10,814 nucleotides of DNA. Source: Crenothrix polyspora. GTDB taxonomy: Bacteria > Pseudomonadota > Gammaproteobacteria > Methylococcales > Methylomonadaceae. The stretch is taken from the NCBI GenBank assembly GCA_945903675.1, contig CAMDOP010000092.1, positions 1-10,814 on the forward strand, in the 5' to 3' direction. Of the stretch, positions 1 through 6,259 are shown in pieces (positions within the stretch are counted from its first letter, which is position 1; the number at the start of each line of letters is the position of its first letter). A model generated the notes under the pieces. The model was not told the origin of the DNA. It was given only the letters and a program-made list of their open reading frames with translations, and made no database searches. The position numbers and the translations under genes were made by a program.

Positions 1-819
1 GGCAATTTGCTCCATTAATTTAGAACCCGACACCTGATGAGGTAGCGCGGTAATAACGATATTGCCATCTTCAGCTTCATAGATAGCACGCATTTTTATC
101 GAACCGCCACCTGTTAAGTACATTTTTTGTATATCTTCAGCAGAGGTGATGATTTCTGCATCCGTCGGATAATCTGGACCTTTAATAAAATTGAATAAGG
201 TTTCTAGTGTGCTCTCGGGCTCATCTAATAATTGTATACAAGCGCTAGCGACTTCCCGCAAATTATGCGGAGGTATATCTGTGGCCATACCGACGGCAAT
301 ACCCATCGTGCCATTCAGCAGAATATTTGGCAATCTGGCCGGCATTAAGATAGGCTCTTTTAACGTGGCATCAAAATTATCTGCCCACTCTACCGTGCCC
401 TGCCCTAATTCACTTAGTAAGGTATGCGCATAAGCGGTTAACCGAGATTCGGTATAACGCATGGCTGCGAAAGACTTAGGATCATCAGGTGAGCCCCAGT
501 TACCTTGACCATCAACCAACGGATAGCGATAAGAAAAGTTTTGCGCCATTAAGACCATGGCTTCATAACAGGCAGAATCACCATGAGGATGATACTTACC
601 CAAGACATCACCCACTGTACGTGCCGATTTCTTATATTTGGCTAAAGCGGTTAGCCCTAGCTCAGACATGGCATAGACTATGCGTCGCTGTACGGGCTTT
701 AATCCATCAGCAATATGTGGCAAAGCTCTATCGAGTATCACATACATGGAATAATCCAGATAAGCTTTCTCAGCAAACTCCTTTAAAGGTAGTTGTTCGA
801 AGTTTTCTTGCAGTCCCAT
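1..819 (-). CDS. parC: DNA topoisomerase IV subunit A, N-terminal part (partial)
   Basis: ParC is the DNA-breaking and rejoining subunit of topoisomerase IV, which works with ParE to decatenate daughter chromosomes. The reading frame is open to the left edge, giving 273 codons of a protein that normally has about 750 residues, so most of the breakage domain is here and the C-terminal domain is missing. Seen directly: GLKPVQRRIVYAMSELG near residues 39-55, the winged-helix stretch KSARTVGDVLGKYHPHGDSA at 64-83, and AAMRYTESRL with the likely catalytic tyrosine at residue 122. The quinolone-target positions matching E. coli Ser80 and Glu84 are Ser82 and Glu86, both wild type. PDYPTDAEI and ITALPHQVSG also match ParC rather than GyrA. 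The ATG lies immediately after the stop of the thioesterase gene, with a good ribosome site (GAAGGTGAG) inside that gene's last codons, so the two are probably co-transcribed and translationally coupled. Confidence 0.97.
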   Translation of the reverse strand, partial: MGLQENFEQLPLKEFAEKAYLDYSMYVILDRALPHIADGLKPVQRRIVYAMSELGLTALAKYKKSARTVGDVLGKYHPHGDSACYEAMVLMAQNFSYRYPLVDGQGNWGSPDDPKSFAAMRYTESRLTAYAHTLLSELGQGTVEWADNFDATLKEPILMPARLPNILLNGTMGIAVGMATDIPPHNLREVASACIQLLDEPESTLETLFNFIKGPDYPTDAEIITSAEDIQKMYLTGGGSIKMRAIYEAEDGNIVITALPHQVSGSKLMEQIA

Positions 820-1317
820 TTAAAACTCACCTTCTGATAACGTAACATTATGTTTTTGTACTTTATATAAACTAGCTTGACGCAATGTCTTACGTTGTTC
901 CGCTTCTTTATAGCGCTTTTTTTCAGCCTCGGTTTCTAGTAATAAACCAGGTACCGCTATGGATTTACCCTGTTCATCCATGGCCACCATGGTAAAAAAA
1001 CAAGAAGTGGTCTGTCGCTTTTCTTGTGTTCTTAAATGTTCGGCTACCACACTGACTTCAACTTCCATTGAAGACCTGCCGACATGATTGATGCGTGCAT
1101 CGAAGGTTACCAGCTCACCGACATTCACTTGCTGCTTAAAAAACACTTGATCGAGTGCCGCAGTCACCACATAACTTTTACAATATTTTGCTGCACAGGC
1201 ATAAGCCACTTGATCTAATAACTTGAGTAAAGAGCCACCATGCACATGTCCTGAGAAATTAGCCATGTCTGGGGTCATTAACACCGTCATCGTTAAGGAT
1301 TTTTCTTGCTTGCTCAT
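820..1317 (-). CDS. Hotdog-fold acyl-CoA thioesterase (COG1607-like)
   Basis: This 165-residue protein probably hydrolyses acyl-CoA to free acid and CoA in the cytoplasm. A single hotdog domain spans roughly residues 8-120. The typical active-site stretch is present: Asn20, then HVHGGSLLKLLD (24-35) with Asp35 at the start of the central helix, where this family places its catalytic Asn/Asp pair across a dimer or hexamer interface. GELVTFDARINHVGRSSMEV (67-86) is the usual second half of the domain. The last 45 residues are charged (EAEKKRYKEAEQRK) and probably helical. It resembles YciA and acyl-CoA hydrolase family members, but I cannot assign a chain-length preference. The start ATG has only a weak ribosome site. 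The TAA touches the parC ATG with no intervening base, and a thioesterase leading parC is not functionally obvious. Family assignment is firm; the substrate is unknown. Confidence 0.9.
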   Translation of the reverse strand: MSKQEKSLTMTVLMTPDMANFSGHVHGGSLLKLLDQVAYACAAKYCKSYVVTAALDQVFFKQQVNVGELVTFDARINHVGRSSMEVEVSVVAEHLRTQEKRQTTSCFFTMVAMDEQGKSIAVPGLLLETEAEKKRYKEAEQRKTLRQASLYKVQKHNVTLSEGEF

Positions 1318-1367
1318 TATTTATGGCTACCCATTTAAAACAGGACGGTTTTGCTTAATCGTTCACT

Positions 1368-1397
1368 TTTAGACAGGACTGTCCTAAGCGCAGACAA
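1368..1397 (-). promoter_or_regulatory. Possible promoter of the thioesterase-parC pair with palindrome in the spacer
   Basis: On the minus strand TTGTCT (1392-1397) and TCTAAA (1368-1373) are spaced by 18 bases, each matching the sigma-70 consensus at four of six positions. The interrupted palindrome AGGACTGTCCT (1375-1385) lies in the spacer, where a repressor could sit. The motif ACAGGAC recurs at 1340-1346. This is pattern matching only and the promoter may lie elsewhere in 1318-1519. Confidence 0.25.
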
Positions 1398-1519
1398 AGG
1401 GCGAAAGGCGAAAGATTAATCCTAATATCTATCTCGCTATAAGTTGCTAGCCTTATTGATAGAAGCACTTGAATCTTTATGACAGCGATTGTAGCTTATC
1501 GATTAAATAAGCGCGCATA

Positions 1520-1547
1520 AAAAAGGCAGCTTAAGGGCTGCCTTTTT
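1520..1547 (-). terminator. Rho-independent terminator of the rpsP-rplS operon
   Basis: An 11-bp perfect stem (1520-1530 paired with 1537-1547) surrounds a 6-base loop. It has a GC-rich core (GGCAGC/GCTGCC) and A/T runs on both sides, so minus-strand transcripts leaving rplS end in a U tract. It lies 22 bases past the rplS stop. The symmetric A and T runs mean it could also stop plus-strand transcription. The opposing gene arrangement does not require that, because the thioesterase gene beyond it reads in the same direction as rplS. Confidence 0.93.
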
Positions 1548-1569
1548 AGTTTAACTCTATTAAGAAACC

Positions 1570-1911
1570 TTATAGCTTTTCTTTAATACGAGCTGCCTTA
1601 CCTGTCAAGTCACGTAAGTAATACAATTTAGCTCTACGAACAGCGCCGCGACGCTTAACTGTAATCTCACTAATGATATGGCTATGAGTTTGAAAAACAC
1701 GCTCAACACCTGTACCGTGAGAAATCTTTCTTACGGTGAAAGCAGAATTTAAACCACGATTACGTTTTGCAATCACGATACCTTCAAAAGCCTGAATACG
1801 TTCACGCTCGCCTTCTTTTACTTTAACTTGAACAACAACCGTATCTCCTGGATTAAATTCAGGAATTTCTCTTAGTTGTTCTCTTTCCAACTCTTCAATA
1901 ATATTGCTCAT
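1570..1911 (-). CDS. rplS: 50S ribosomal protein L19
   Basis: L19 sits at the 30S-50S interface of the ribosome. The protein is 113 residues from the chosen start and matches E. coli L19 almost throughout, including FNPGDTVVVQVKVKEG, LQ/IQAFEGIVIAKRNRGL, SAFTVRKIS, GVERVFQTHS and KRRGAVRRAKLYYLRDLTGK. A GTG two codons upstream (at 1917) would give a longer protein beginning MVM. I prefer the ATG at 1911 because it aligns with MSNII of the family and because AGGG lies seven bases before it, whereas that site would be too close to the GTG. That ribosome site overlaps the stop of trmD. It is the last gene of its operon and is followed by a clear terminator. Confidence 0.98.
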   Translation of the reverse strand: MSNIIEELEREQLREIPEFNPGDTVVVQVKVKEGERERIQAFEGIVIAKRNRGLNSAFTVRKISHGTGVERVFQTHSHIISEITVKRRGAVRRAKLYYLRDLTGKAARIKEKL

Positions 1912-1920
1912 AACCACACC

Positions 1921-2658
1921 CTATTCAACTTCACTTTTAAATTGTTGCAGCAGATGTTCCTGCTCTGCACTTAAATTCTTTTTTTGTAATAAATCTGGCC
2001 GTCTTTGCCAGGTTCTGCCGACCATCTGTTTCATGCGCCAACGGTCTATCTCGGCATGATTGCCACCCAGTAAAACGTCTGGAACAGCATGGCCTTCTAA
2101 CTGTTCTGGGCGAGTAAAATGCGGACAATCCAACAAGCCATCTGCATGAGAGTCTTGCTGAGCCGAAGTCTCATCACCTAGTACGCCAGGCAATAACCGC
2201 GTGACAGCATCAATAACTATCAAGGCAGCCAACTCGCCGCCACTAATAACATAGTCACCAATAGACCATTCTTCGTCGCAATCTAGATCGACAAAACGTT
2301 CGTCAACACCTTCATAGCGACCGGCAACTAAAATTAGCTGAGAGATATCACAGGCTTCAGCTAACATTGCTTGAGTGATCAGTCTACCTTGCGGACTTAA
2401 ATAAACCACTTTTGCCTTGCCATTACCCGCTTGCTTTGCACTTAGAACAGCATCATGCAAGGGCTGATATTTCATGACCATTCCTGGTCCACCACCGTAA
2501 GGTCTATCATCAACCGTACGATGTCTGTCTTGTGTATAGTCTCGTGGATTCCATACCGACAAACTAACTATATCTCGCTCTATTGCTCGACCGGTTACGC
2601 CATAACTTGCAGCGGCGCTTACCATGTCTGGAAATAAAGTGACTACATCAAAACGCAT
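1921..2658 (-). CDS. trmD: tRNA (guanine37-N1)-methyltransferase
   Basis: TrmD methylates N1 of G37, next to the anticodon of tRNAs that read CNN and related codons, using S-adenosylmethionine; this prevents +1 frameshifting. It is a SPOUT-class dimer with a trefoil knot. The 245-residue length is normal. Visible motifs are TVDDRPYGGGPGM (48-60), YLSPQGR (86-92), LILVAGRYEGVDER (108-121), EEWSIGDYVISGGE (129-142) and LLDCPHFTRPEQLEG (175-189). The knot loop and active site are intact: Arg154 and Asp169 fall at the same numbers as the catalytic residues I recall for E. coli TrmD. It follows rimM with an 8-base gap and precedes rplS with a 9-base gap. Confidence 0.98.
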   Translation of the reverse strand: MRFDVVTLFPDMVSAAASYGVTGRAIERDIVSLSVWNPRDYTQDRHRTVDDRPYGGGPGMVMKYQPLHDAVLSAKQAGNGKAKVVYLSPQGRLITQAMLAEACDISQLILVAGRYEGVDERFVDLDCDEEWSIGDYVISGGELAALIVIDAVTRLLPGVLGDETSAQQDSHADGLLDCPHFTRPEQLEGHAVPDVLLGGNHAEIDRWRMKQMVGRTWQRRPDLLQKKNLSAEQEHLLQQFKSEVE

Positions 2659-2666
2659 AATAAGTC

Positions 2667-3173
2667 TTAAAAATCAGGATCCCAATCGACAATCATACGA
2701 CCGGCATCAAGATCTATAGACTTTATAGTCTGTCCTTGTAAAAACGGAATAACTCGCTCCCGCTCACCTTTGATAATAACAACATCATTAGCGCCGGTTT
2801 CTAGTAAACCATCAACAATACCTAGTGGCACACCTAAATCGGTTTCAACCTGTAAACCTATTAAGTCAGACCAGTAATATTCGTCTTGTGCTGATTTTGG
2901 CAATTGTTCAGGGGTGATAAATATATCCCAACCCATAAAGCTAGCCGCCAAATCTCTGTCATTAACACCATCTAACTGGGCAACGACTGCCTTACCTTGT
3001 AACTTGCCATCAATGACTTTAACGTGTTTGCTTTCACCGTCTTTCATTAATAACCAAGGAGAATAACTTAATATATTCTCTCTGAAATCAGTAAAAGAAA
3101 ACACTTTAACCCAGCCTTTAACACCAAAAACGCCGGAAATCTTTCCAACATTGACTAGCGCTTGCTTAGTCAA
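2667..3173 (-). CDS. rimM: Ribosome maturation factor RimM
   Basis: RimM binds S19 and assists assembly of the 30S head and 16S rRNA processing. The 168-residue protein shows the N-terminal barrel (VGKISGVFGVKGWVKVFSFT, 8-27; GVNDRDLAASFMG) and the C-terminal PRC barrel (DEYYWSDLIGLQV, LLETGANDVVIIKG, ERVIPFLQG), ending in the family's usual IVDWDP-F tail. The start is a TTG: no ATG or GTG exists before residue 43, and the TTG places the protein end where the family begins. The gap to the rpsP stop is only four bases, and the nearest AAGG is 15 bases upstream, so translation is likely coupled to rpsP. Very low-affinity initiation would keep RimM below ribosomal-protein levels, as known for this operon in E. 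coli; that last point is inference here. Confidence 0.96.
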   Translation of the reverse strand: MTKQALVNVGKISGVFGVKGWVKVFSFTDFRENILSYSPWLLMKDGESKHVKVIDGKLQGKAVVAQLDGVNDRDLAASFMGWDIFITPEQLPKSAQDEYYWSDLIGLQVETDLGVPLGIVDGLLETGANDVVIIKGERERVIPFLQGQTIKSIDLDAGRMIVDWDPDF

Positions 3174-3177
3174 CAGC

Positions 3178-3429
3178 TTACGCAGCAGCCTTAATAGCGT
3201 CTTTGATCAGTTTAGCAACGCGTTCAGAAGGTTGGGCGCCTTTGCCTTTCCAGTAATCAACACGTGCACAGTCCAAACGCAAAGTTTCTTCATTACCACG
3301 AGCAAGTGGATTAAAAAATCCAATTCGTTCAATATAACGACCATCACGGCCGCTTCTGCTATCTGTTACAACAACGTGATAGAAAGGGCGATTCTTTGCG
3401 CCGCCTCTTGAAAGACGAATAGTTACCAT
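3178..3429 (-). CDS. rpsP: 30S ribosomal protein S16
   Basis: S16 is an early-binding protein of the 30S body. The 83-residue product matches the family end to end: MVTIRLSRGGAKNRPFYHVV, DSRSGRDGRYIERIGFFNP and the C-terminal RVAKLIKDA-K. The ATG is preceded by AAAGGA at a normal distance. It heads the rpsP-rimM-trmD-rplS operon and lies 135 bases after ffh, with a likely promoter of its own in between. The plus-strand open frame across this gene is a shadow. Confidence 0.98.
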   Translation of the reverse strand: MVTIRLSRGGAKNRPFYHVVVTDSRSGRDGRYIERIGFFNPLARGNEETLRLDCARVDYWKGKGAQPSERVAKLIKDAIKAAA

Positions 3430-3469
3430 CTAAGTTCCTTTAAAACATTGGGTCATTATTAATCGGCCT

Positions 3470-3497
3470 ATTCTACGCGATTTTTTCTTTAAGTGAA
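3470..3497 (-). promoter_or_regulatory. Likely promoter of the rpsP operon
   Basis: On the minus strand TTCACT (3492-3497) and TAGAAT (3470-3475) are spaced by 16 bases. The -10 matches consensus at five of six positions and the -35 at four. Transcription would start near 3463, giving a leader of about 33 bases to the rpsP ATG. No terminator is visible between ffh and this site, so read-through from ffh is also possible. Confidence 0.5.
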
Positions 3498-3564
3498 GTA
3501 CAAATTAGAATAAATCAAAAACAGCGCCGAGTTATAACTTAATTATCATTAAAAATATAAAAAA

Positions 3565-4920
3565 TTAACGCTTCATACCACGAACATTATTTTTTATACC
3601 ACGTACCATATTGGCAATATTACCGGATTTAAATTTCTTCATCATTTTTTGCATCATTAAGAATTGCTTTAGCATTCGATTAACATCATGCAATTCTTGA
3701 CCGCAACCATTGGCAATACGTTTTTTACGATTACCTTTAATTAAATCAGGGAACCGTCGCTCTTGCATAGTCATTGAACTAATGACGGCAATCTGCCTAG
3801 CAAGCATCTTATCGTTAATTTGTGCTTTCATTTCAGAAGGCACAGCATTCATGCCAGGCAACTTTTCTAGCATAGATCCGACACCACCCATGCGCTGCAT
3901 TTCTTGCAATTGCTCACGAAAGTCCTCTAAATTAAAGCCTTGGCCTTTCTGAATCTTCTTAACTAGCCTTTCTGCTTTTTCTTTATCAACCTTTTGCTCA
4001 ATCTCATCAATAAGACTTAGCATATCGCCCATACCTAAAATACGGGAAGCAATACGATCAGGATAAAAAGGCTCTAAAGCATCAGTCTTTTCACCAACAC
4101 CTATAAACTTAATAGGCTTGCCGGTTACATGACGTATAGACAGTGCCGCACCACCTCGAGCATCACCATCAGCCTTAGTTAGAATGACACCCGTTAATGG
4201 TAAGGCATCATTAAACGCTTTTGCAGTAATCGCGGCATCTTGCCCGGTCATACTATCAACAACAAATAAGGTTTCAATAGGATTAATCGCGGCATGTAGC
4301 GCTTTAATTTCGCCCATCATTTCATCATCGATATGCAAACGACCTGCCGTATCGATAATAATGACGTCTAAAAACTTTCTCTTCGCAGCATCAATAGCAT
4401 TTAGAGCTATATCTACCGGCTTCTGAGTGATATCACTCTCAAAGAAATCTAATGAAACCTCATTAGCCAACATTTGTAATTGCTTAATCGCCGCAGGACG
4501 ATAAACGTCAGTACTGACCACACCAACTTTTTTCTTTTGATTCTCTTGCAGCCAACGACCTAGTTTAGCGACTGAAGTCGTTTTACCCGCTCCCTGCAAA
4601 CCAGCCATTAAGATAATAGCAGGAGGGACCGCTCTCAAATTAAGCGCTTCATTCGCCTCGCCCATCACCTTAACTAATTCAGCTTGAACCAGTTTAATCA
4701 TAGACTGACCAGGTGACAGACTACTTTGTACGTCTTGTCCTAAAGCACCTATTTTGACACGCTCAATAAAGTCCGTAACAACTGGCAAGGACACATCCGC
4801 TTCAAGCAAAGCTGTCCGCACTTCGTGCAGCACTTCCTTGACATTATCTTCAGTCAGACGACCCTGACCCTTGAGTTTTTTAAGTGTAAGACTTAATCGA
4901 TCGGTTAAATTATCAAACAT
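3565..4920 (-). CDS. ffh: Signal recognition particle protein Ffh (SRP54)
   Basis: Ffh binds 4.5S RNA and the signal sequences of nascent membrane proteins and delivers them to FtsY. The 451-residue length is normal. In order: the helical N domain (1-90, with ALLEADVSLPVV), the GTPase G domain (about 100-300) with GLQGAGKTT (107-115), TDVYRPAA (137-144), DTAGR (190-194), TKADGDARGG (248-257) and GVGEK, then the methionine-rich M domain (about 325-440). The RNA-binding segment RIANGCGQELHDVNRMLKQF (401-420) has the GCG form that I also recall for E. coli Ffh. The C-terminal tail is short and basic (NNVRGMKR). No strong ribosome site precedes the ATG. Transcription runs toward rpsP, and a candidate promoter and a palindrome lie upstream. 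Confidence 0.98.
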   Translation of the reverse strand: MFDNLTDRLSLTLKKLKGQGRLTEDNVKEVLHEVRTALLEADVSLPVVTDFIERVKIGALGQDVQSSLSPGQSMIKLVQAELVKVMGEANEALNLRAVPPAIILMAGLQGAGKTTSVAKLGRWLQENQKKKVGVVSTDVYRPAAIKQLQMLANEVSLDFFESDITQKPVDIALNAIDAAKRKFLDVIIIDTAGRLHIDDEMMGEIKALHAAINPIETLFVVDSMTGQDAAITAKAFNDALPLTGVILTKADGDARGGAALSIRHVTGKPIKFIGVGEKTDALEPFYPDRIASRILGMGDMLSLIDEIEQKVDKEKAERLVKKIQKGQGFNLEDFREQLQEMQRMGGVGSMLEKLPGMNAVPSEMKAQINDKMLARQIAVISSMTMQERRFPDLIKGNRKKRIANGCGQELHDVNRMLKQFLMMQKMMKKFKSGNIANMVRGIKNNVRGMKR

Positions 4921-4957
4921 ATCCAGGTCTTTATTATTAATATAAGTAAACTGCCCG

Positions 4958-4975
4958 CTAGTGCAAATGCACTAG
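4958..4975. repeat. Inverted repeat in the ffh leader (operator or RNA hairpin)
   Basis: The sequence CTAGTGCAAATGCACTAG is a perfect 8-bp inverted repeat around a two-base centre. It lies 38 bases upstream of the ffh ATG, downstream of the candidate ffh promoter, so it would be in the ffh leader RNA. No U-run follows it in either direction, so it does not look like a terminator. It could be a binding site for a dimeric regulator or a leader stem-loop. Confidence 0.6.
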
Positions 4976-4991
4976 GACTATTGAGCTGGGT

Positions 4992-5020
4992 ATATTACCA
5001 TATTCATTAAAATCTTTGCA
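4992..5020 (-). promoter_or_regulatory. Possible ffh promoter with extended -10
   Basis: On the minus strand TGG precedes TAATAT (4992-4997), an extended -10 pattern. A weak -35 (TGCAAA, 5015-5020) lies 17 bases upstream. The start would be near 4985, giving a leader of about 65 bases that includes the inverted repeat at 4958-4975. I saw no comparably good promoter for the divergent ypjD. Confidence 0.35.
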
Positions 5021-5096
5021 CACCTTAGCAACAACAACACTCTATTATGACTACGAATAGATAGAGCTTATCAGCATACAACTATCCAGCTAGAAA

Positions 5097-5918
5097 ATGG
5101 ACGCCAACCCCATGATCACAACCGCACTCGCTACTCTGTCTATCAGTTCTTATCTGGCAAGCTCTGCGTTGATTGCTAGACATATCAATCAAAGTAAAAT
5201 ACCACGATATCCTTTTTATCTGGCATGGACAGCGGTGATCAGCCATCTTTTTTATACCGGCATTCTTTTTCTACAAAACAATGGCTTTAGCTTTAGCTTT
5301 TTTAGCACCAGTTCATTAATTGCCATGATAGTCGCACTCTTGTTATTAATTGCCGCCCTCAACAAACCTGTCGAGAAATTAGGCATCGCATTATTTCCTA
5401 TTGCTGCACTAATGCTAGGATTAGCTGTGAATTTCGCAGATGAAACCCACATTCTAGCCCAACACAACTGGGCTATGAGCACCCATATCTTAACGTCTAT
5501 AATTGCCTTTAGTTTATTAAACATTGCTGCGCTACAAGCTATTTTACTAACCATTCAAGAACAGCAATTAAGAAGTCACCCCCCTAAACGCTTCGTCCTA
5601 TCCTTACCACCACTGCAGACCATGGAAGCCTTATTATTTCAAATGCTAGCCACTGGCCTGACATTTCTCACCATTTCATTAGTCAGTGGCTTTTTATTTA
5701 TAGAGAATTTATTTGCACAACATCTAGCCCATAAAACTGTTTTATCCATATTGGCATGGCTAATTTTTTCAGGCCTATTAATGGGAAGAAGTCGCTACGG
5801 ATGGCGCGGGAAAACAGCCATACAATGGACACTTATTGGCTTTGTATTGTTATTACTGGCTTACTTTGGCAGCAAACTAGTTTTAGAACTTATTTTACAT
5901 AAACAACTCATTGGTTAA
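5097..5918 (+). CDS. ypjD: YpjD-like inner membrane protein (cytochrome c assembly family)
   Basis: This 273-residue protein has about eight membrane helices (near 8-25, 41-59, 72-88, 95-112, 127-152, 179-202, 214-230 and 244-267) and belongs to the CcsA/CcmC-type cytochrome c assembly fold. It matches E. coli YpjD across its length as I recall it, especially LPPLQTME (170-177), FLFIENLF, KTVLSILAW (213-221), GWRGK (235-239) and LAYFGS (254-259). His50 and His130 align with histidines of the E. coli protein. The tryptophan-rich WWD heme-handling motif of true CcsA/CcmC is not seen, so heme export should not be assumed. Its position divergent from ffh is the conserved one in gammaproteobacteria. 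A second ATG at 5112 aligns better with the E. coli N-terminus; neither start has a clear ribosome site. The molecular function is not established. Confidence 0.9.
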   Translation: MDANPMITTALATLSISSYLASSALIARHINQSKIPRYPFYLAWTAVISHLFYTGILFLQNNGFSFSFFSTSSLIAMIVALLLLIAALNKPVEKLGIALFPIAALMLGLAVNFADETHILAQHNWAMSTHILTSIIAFSLLNIAALQAILLTIQEQQLRSHPPKRFVLSLPPLQTMEALLFQMLATGLTFLTISLVSGFLFIENLFAQHLAHKTVLSILAWLIFSGLLMGRSRYGWRGKTAIQWTLIGFVLLLLAYFGSKLVLELILHKQLIG

Positions 5919-5997
5919 AGCCATTAAGCGATTTTTTAATGCTCAACTGATGTTATGCAGCCATTCAGCGACTTATAAAAAAAACAATGAAGTCGCT
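5919..5997. repeat. Direct and inverted repeats after ypjD
   Basis: AGCCATTAAGCGA (5919-5931) recurs as AGCCATTCAGCGA (5959-5971), 12 of 13 bases identical and 40 bases apart; each copy is followed by an AT-rich run. The end of the second copy also forms an inverted repeat: AGCGACTT (5967-5974) with AAGTCGCT (5990-5997) around a 15-base A-rich loop. No standard terminator for ypjD is evident, although the weak stem CATTAA/TTAATG (5922-5927 with 5936-5941) lies just past the stop. Confidence 0.5.
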
Positions 5998-6007
5998 ATC
6001 GCGACGA

Positions 6008-6258
6008 TGTGTTAATCGGGTTATCGCACCCGAAGGCGAGATACTTTCTTTTGCTCCGCCAAAAGAAAGTATCCAAAGAAAAGGCGGCTCGATTGCCGCT
6101 GCTTCCTGCGCTCCTCGGTTGTGTCGTGGGTCGAGAGAGAGGGCGTCCTGCCCTCCTACCGACGCGCGGCATCCATGCCGCGCCCCTTCGGGCTAATCCC
6201 AACAAAACCTGCGGTGCTCGGCGCGGCAAACGAGAGCAAAACAACGTTACTGTGTAAC
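6008..6258. repeat. GC-rich, palindrome-rich intergenic element (MITE- or REP-like)
   Basis: Together with the repeats before it, this fills the 341-base gap between the converging ypjD and lipoprotein genes. Its composition breaks sharply from the neighbours: 69 of 100 bases are G or C in 6101-6200, against 23 of 60 in 5281-5340 of ypjD. It is built from short stem-loops: 6017-6021/6028-6032, 6040-6053/6060-6073 (14 bp, perfect), 6084-6088/6095-6099, 6140-6144/6150-6154, 6164-6172/6175-6183 (9 bp, 2-base centre), 6182-6185/6190-6193 and 6246-6250/6254-6258. The open frames on both strands are rich in Arg, Pro, Ala and Cys with no domain or ribosome site, so I do not call a gene. The AAGAAAGTATCCAAAGAAAA stretch (6063-6082) resembles intergenic repeats I recall from other proteobacterial genomes; that resemblance is from memory only. 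TGTGT at 6008-6012 and 6251-6255 is a possible but weak target duplication. Confidence 0.6.
6040..6073. repeat. Perfect 14-bp stem-loop inside the element
   Basis: GATACTTTCTTTTG (6040-6053) is exactly complementary to CAAAAGAAAGTATC (6060-6073) around the loop CTCCGC. It is the strongest hairpin in the window. No U tract follows on either strand, so a factor-independent terminator is unlikely in its standard form. It could block RNA decay from the ypjD or lipoprotein messages, or be a recognition end of a mobile repeat. Confidence 0.85.
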
Positions 6259-6259
6259 C

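Noticed and set aside
489..845. 118-codon plus-strand open frame opposite parC
   Set aside because: It lies across the well-conserved parC reading frame and has no recognisable protein features, so it is a shadow.
1400..1413. Tandem GGCGAAA repeat
   Set aside because: Only two 7-base copies without structure or context; likely chance.
3151..3411. 86-codon plus-strand open frame opposite rpsP and the start of rimM
   Set aside because: Both minus-strand genes are certain by family match; the plus-strand frame is a complementary-strand artefact.
3690..3720. GCG in place of GSG in the Ffh RNA-binding motif
   Set aside because: I recall the same cysteine form in E. coli Ffh, so this looks like a normal gammaproteobacterial variant rather than a lost residue.
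5016..5048. TTGCAC and TATTAT as a ypjD promoter
   Set aside because: The hexamers are 21 bases apart, too far for a normal sigma-70 promoter.
5097..5918. Calling the YpjD protein a heme exporter (CcsA or CcmC)
   Set aside because: The fold is related, but the tryptophan-rich heme-binding motif is not visible, and the length and neighbourhood fit YpjD.
5987..6257. Overlapping open frames of 69-82 codons on both strands in the GC-rich element
   Set aside because: They are rich in Arg, Pro, Ala and Cys as expected from GC-rich palindromic DNA read in any frame, lack ribosome sites and resemble no domain I know; the hairpins explain the sequence better.
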